Positions 60,914 through 64,000 of a stretch of DNA of 64,000 nt are shown piece by piece. This stretch comes from Wagnerdoeblera intermedia (lineage in GTDB: Bacteria > Pseudomonadota > Alphaproteobacteria > Rhodobacterales > Rhodobacteraceae), in the NCBI RefSeq assembly GCF_042647465.1, contig NZ_JBHRVN010000004.1, one strand, 5' to 3'. The notes beneath the pieces were generated by a model. That model was given only the letters and a program-made list of their open reading frames with translations. It searched no databases and was not told where the DNA came from. Numbering within the stretch: the first letter of the stretch is position 1; every line of letters starts with the position of its first letter. Made by a program: the position numbers and the translations under genes.

Positions 60914-61425
60914 CAGTTCCCCGCCTTCGGTTCGGTGTTAAAGAGCGTTTTCACCCGGCCTTCCATCCGGCCGGTCCCGCTGCGCAGATCTGCCACCAGG
61001 CGCTCACCCGCGATGGTGCTGGGGCCCTGGGTCAGAAGGACATCGCCGCTCATGACGAGGCCGCCGGTGGCAACATCATAGCGCGCCTCCCGGGCTTCTG
61101 CCGCATCCGCCGCCGTGACGATGGTCACACCGCCCTGGGCATGGATCTCTTTGATCTGCTGGCCCTCAGTGCCATAGATCACTTCGACGCGCGGGGCGGT
61201 CAGGCGCATCTCGCCCTGGATGACCAGCACTTCGCCCTCCAGAATGGCCAGACCGGCGTCGCGGTCGATGCTCAGGGTCTCGGAGGTGACCTCAACCGGG
61301 GCACCGGGATCCTGCTTAAGGCCGCTGAACCCCACAGAGGTTCCCTGCGCCAGAGCGGCTCCGCTCAGGCCGGACAGAAGGGCAAGGGTCAGACCAGTGC
61401 GGCGAAGGGAATACATCAAAGCCAT
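60913..61425 (-). CDS. lptA: LPS transport periplasmic protein LptA
   Basis: The 170-residue protein has a signal peptide ending GAALAQG and the OstA-type beta-jellyroll: PVEVTSETLSIDRDAGLAILEGEVLVIQGEMRLTAPRVEVIY, then MSGDVLLTQGPSTIAGERLVADL. It forms the LPS bridge across the periplasm. The ATG at 61425 lies directly next to the lptC stop; an inner ATG three codons later is also possible. Confidence 0.92.
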   Translation of the reverse strand: MALMYSLRRTGLTLALLSGLSGAALAQGTSVGFSGLKQDPGAPVEVTSETLSIDRDAGLAILEGEVLVIQGEMRLTAPRVEVIYGTEGQQIKEIHAQGGVTIVTAADAAEAREARYDVATGGLVMSGDVLLTQGPSTIAGERLVADLRSGTGRMEGRVKTLFNTEPKAGN

Positions 61426-61426
61426 C

Positions 61427-62059
61427 TCACGGTGCGGAGGGGGGAGCGGAAGGGGAAGACGCGGATTGCGGCTGGTATAGCAGCCGGACGCCGCCTTTGA
61501 AAACCACAACCTCGCCGCCCTTCGCGCCTGTGCGGGTCAGCTGCATACTGCCGGCCTCAAGCTGTGTTCCCGGGGCCTCTGCGCGGATCTCACCGGGGGC
61601 TGTCAGGGCGCTGCGGTCAAGCTTGAGGTCAAGTTTCTCGGTGGTCATCAGATAGCCGCCGGCCGTGGTCAGCTGCACCGCTGTCTGCAGGGTCAGCTCT
61701 CCGGCGGTCGGCTCAATACGGGCGGTCTCAGCCACGGCGCGTGTCTCCTCCCCGGCAGGCGAGATCAGCCGCAGAACGGGCTCGGCCGCATGGGCGCCGG
61801 TCGCAGCACCCGGCCAGGCACGGGCAGCGGTGAAGAGGATCTCATCGCCCTCTTCGGTGACACCGGCATACTGCGGTGCGGTCAGCCGCGGATCGCGCAG
61901 CAGTTCCTCGATATCAACGGTGGCCCAAGGCAGGGCATCTTCCGGGTCGAGCGTGCGCGCCAGCAGAAAAACCGTCGACAACAGAGCAAGCGCCGTCAGC
62001 GGAAGGCCCACTTTCAGCAGGCTGACCAGTCGGGAATGGGCTTTATCGCGCTTGCGCAA
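61427..62059 (-). CDS. lptC: LPS export protein LptC
   Basis: The 210-residue bitopic protein has one membrane anchor (LVSLLKVGLPLTALALLSTVFLLA at about 11-34) followed by the periplasmic LptC domain (DPRLTAPQYAGVTEEGDEILFTAARAWP, with LTTAGGYLMTTEKLDL). It passes LPS from LptBFG to LptA. Order lptC-lptA-lptB with near-zero gaps indicates one transcript. Confidence 0.92.
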   Translation of the reverse strand: MRKRDKAHSRLVSLLKVGLPLTALALLSTVFLLARTLDPEDALPWATVDIEELLRDPRLTAPQYAGVTEEGDEILFTAARAWPGAATGAHAAEPVLRLISPAGEETRAVAETARIEPTAGELTLQTAVQLTTAGGYLMTTEKLDLKLDRSALTAPGEIRAEAPGTQLEAGSMQLTRTGAKGGEVVVFKGGVRLLYQPQSASSPSAPPSAP

Positions 62060-62081
62060 ACTGCGGGCTCCGGTGTTTCGC

Positions 62082-62696
62082 TCAGTGCTGGAAGATATCG
62101 GCGGAATTGTCCCAGCCCATCAGATCAAGCTCGGCCCGGATCGGCAGAAAGTCAAACAAACGCTGCGCGAGATCGCTGCGGTCTTCGCGGATCAGCCGCT
62201 CTTCAAGAGCGGCTTTCAGCCGGTGCAGATAAAGAACATCCGAGGCCGCATAGCTCATCTGTGCCTCGGTCAGCGTGGCCGCCCCCCAGTCTGAGGTCTG
62301 CTGCTGCTTGGAGATATCCACGCCGATCATCTCCGTGAGCAGATATTTCAGCCCGTGGCGGTCGGTATAGGTGCGGATCAGACGGGAGGCGATTTTGGTG
62401 CACCAGGCATTGACGCAAAGCGTGCCGAAGGCCTGCTTCAGAATCGCAATATCGAAGCGGCCATAATGAAAGAGCTTGGTGACCTGCGGATCGGCCAGCA
62501 GCGCCTGAAGGCGCGGGGCCGAGGTCTGACCCCGCTCGATCTGAACCAGATGCGCCGAGCCGTCGCCAGAGGAAAGCTGCACAAGGCAGAGACGGTCGCG
62601 GCGCGGATCAAGGCCAAGGGTCTCGGTGTCGATGGCCACAACCGGGCCCAGATCCAGCCCCTCGGGGAGGTCATTGCGGTACAGATGAAGGGTCAC
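62082..62696 (-). CDS. Ribonuclease D-like 3'-5' exonuclease
   Basis: The 204-residue DEDD exonuclease has AIDTETLGLDPRRDRLCLVQLS (Asp23, Glu25), LFHYGRFDIAILKQAFG with the second Asp, and the DEDDy end LTEAQMSYAASDVLYLHRL. The HRDC domains of E. coli RNase D are missing, as in many alphaproteobacterial homologues. The GTG start at 62696 has GGAG nine bases upstream; ATG starts at 62738 or 62849 are alternatives, the last overlapping the SulP gene. It lies just upstream of lptC. Confidence 0.88.
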   Translation of the reverse strand: MTLHLYRNDLPEGLDLGPVVAIDTETLGLDPRRDRLCLVQLSSGDGSAHLVQIERGQTSAPRLQALLADPQVTKLFHYGRFDIAILKQAFGTLCVNAWCTKIASRLIRTYTDRHGLKYLLTEMIGVDISKQQQTSDWGAATLTEAQMSYAASDVLYLHRLKAALEERLIREDRSDLAQRLFDFLPIRAELDLMGWDNSADIFQH

Positions 62697-62841
62697 GCTG
62701 GCGCTCCGGCTGGCATCGGGGGAACTGACTTTTCGCATAGCGCCGCCAGGGCAGGGGGTCAACGCGCCCCGTGCCCCGGGACCGGCAGCCGCAGCCGCAT
62801 CGGCAAGTCGCCGCGCGGCGGGTGTTTTGCGTCCGGTGATT

Positions 62842-64000
62842 TTACGCATCGGGTCCTCCGCGAATGATCAGCGCCAGCCCCGCCGCATCAAACCGCGCCT
62901 TCAATGCGCTCAGGGCCTCTGTTGCCGTGATGTCCCAAAGCCGCGCCGCTGTCAGATCAAGGGTGACGGGGGCGGTGTGATCGCTTTCACGAATGGCTGC
63001 AAAAAGATCCGGGGCCGAGGCAAAGAACAAAGGCCCGCTGAGACTATAGACATCCCCGTCGCGCCGGAGCTGTGCCGAATGCGCCAGCGTGGCCGTGAAA
63101 AAGACCGCGCTCGTCAGCACGCCACAGAGCACACCAAGCGAGAGGTTATGGGTGAAAATGGTCACCGCCACGGTGATCAGCATCACGACAGCCGAAAGGC
63201 GCGGCATGATGTGGAGCCGGCGCAGCGAGCCCCAGTCAAAGGTATCCACCGAGACCAGGATCATAATCGCCACCAGCGCCGCCACAGGCACCGCCGCGAT
63301 CACATCCTTCAGCGCCACCATCAGCACCAGCAAAAGCCCGCCCGCGGCCAGGGTCGAAAGCCGCCTGCGTCCGCCGTATTTCACATTCGAGACGGTCTGC
63401 CCGATCATGCCACAGCCTGCGATGCCGCCAAAAAGGCTGGCCGCGATATTGGCAAGGCCCAGTCCGCGCGCTTCGGCATCGGGGTTTGAGGTGGTCTTTG
63501 TCAGATCATCCACCACCCGCGCTGTCATCAGCGATTCCAGCAGCCCCACCATGGCAATCGCAAGCGCAGGCAGGAAAATGATTTTCAACAGATCTAAGGA
63601 GAGGCTGACCTGCGGCAGCGCAAAGACCGGAAGGCCTGAGGGAAGCGCCCCCAGATCGGCCACCCGCGCCACCGGCAGGCCCGCGATTTCCGCCAGCAGC
63701 GTCAGCACCACCACACAGATCAGCGGGGCCGGGATTGCGGTGGTCAGACGCGGCATCACCAGAATGATCGCAAGCCCGAAGGCCATCATCGCCAGGCCCA
63801 AAGGCCCCGCGCTGAGAATATGGGGAAGCTGGGCTGCAAAGATCAGCACCGCCAGCGCATTCACAAAGCCCGTCCGCACCGGGTTTGAGACAAAACGCAT
63901 CAGACTGCTGAGACGCCCGAAGCCAAAGGCCAGTTGAAACAGGCCCGCCAGCAGACCGGCGGCAAAGAGATAGTCAACGCCATGCTCTTTCACCAGCGGC
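62842..64000 (-). CDS. SulP family anion transporter (5' part cut by window edge)
   Basis: About 386 residues are visible, lacking the N terminus. Helices include YLFAAGLLAGLFQLAFGF, then SNPVRTGFVNALAVLIFAAQLP, LPALAIAMVGLLESLMTARVVDDLT and RGLGLANIAASLFGGIAGCGMIGQTVSNVKYGGRRRLSTLAAG, which are SulP landmarks. A C-terminal STAS domain (VYSLSGPLFFASAPDL, TLDLTAARLWDITATEAL) closes it. Family members carry sulfate, bicarbonate or dicarboxylates; the substrate is not determinable here. Confidence 0.9.
   Translation of the reverse strand, partial: PLVKEHGVDYLFAAGLLAGLFQLAFGFGRLSSLMRFVSNPVRTGFVNALAVLIFAAQLPHILSAGPLGLAMMAFGLAIILVMPRLTTAIPAPLICVVVLTLLAEIAGLPVARVADLGALPSGLPVFALPQVSLSLDLLKIIFLPALAIAMVGLLESLMTARVVDDLTKTTSNPDAEARGLGLANIAASLFGGIAGCGMIGQTVSNVKYGGRRRLSTLAAGGLLLVLMVALKDVIAAVPVAALVAIMILVSVDTFDWGSLRRLHIMPRLSAVVMLITVAVTIFTHNLSLGVLCGVLTSAVFFTATLAHSAQLRRDGDVYSLSGPLFFASAPDLFAAIRESDHTAPVTLDLTAARLWDITATEALSALKARFDAAGLALIIRGGPDA

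Overview
This 64 kb window is GC-rich chromosomal DNA from an alphaproteobacterium, most likely a member of the Rhodobacterales (Rhodobacter/Paracoccus-like). The basis is gene content and style: a SUF operon led by an IscR that lacks the usual cysteine triad, a short alphaproteobacterial ProS, a PmtA-like phospholipid methyltransferase, an lptC-lptA-lptB-hpf-ptsN string, and GGAG-type ribosome binding sites. No species is assigned. I see no CRISPR array, prophage or intact insertion sequence. One tRNA gene (Arg, CCG) is present.

Layout. 1-2.5 kb: edge-truncated ATP-grasp protein, thiolase and nitroreductase. 3.1-7.7 kb: the only clearly accessory-looking block, an orphan type VI secretion membrane pair, tssL (DotU plus OmpA-like domain) and a full-length tssM frame interrupted by two in-frame stop codons. 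7.7-9.7 kb: a solitary small HTH protein, a 49-residue hypothetical, a YflT-like stress protein and an EF-hand secreted protein. 9.9-14 kb: an orphan polyamine-type binding protein, then a DinB-like protein, kynureninase and tryptophan 2,3-dioxygenase. 14-20 kb: cell-wall enzymes (L,D-transpeptidase, lytic transglycosylase lipoprotein), gatB and dadA. 20-25 kb: ppk1-ppx and a PerM-type permease. 25.3-31.5 kb: proS, lolC/E-lolD, tgt, sufT-sufA. 31.6-34.7 kb: ppk2-tetR, an HD phosphohydrolase and an alpha/beta hydrolase.

34.8-44.5 kb is the main SUF iron-sulfur assembly operon: iscR, a NifS-like desulfurase, sufB, sufC, sufD and sufS, with five non-canonical genes (YbjQ, a methyltransferase-like protein and three membrane proteins) in between. 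It has a near-consensus promoter whose -10 box lies inside an inverted repeat. 44.6-54.2 kb: tRNA-Arg, pmtA, a second PerM permease, dapA, an Slt-type transglycosylase, a DUF2157 protein, smpB, an aromatic aminotransferase and sseA. 54.3-58.6 kb: an AbgB-like amidohydrolase, a second Gly-rich stress-type membrane protein, mepA and an MFS transporter. 58.7-64 kb: ptsN, hpf, lptB-lptA-lptC, an RNase D and an edge-truncated SulP transporter.

The strongest second-look item is tssM. Three open segments lie in one frame and add up to a normal full-length TssM. Each stop codon can be explained by one C-to-T change, and each is followed two codons later by an in-frame GTG. Recent decay, readthrough and coupled re-initiation of a split protein all remain possible. 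Other items are a shared hairpin-plus-tail intergenic repeat, several palindromes within or beside promoter-like boxes, and the unusual composition of the SUF operon.
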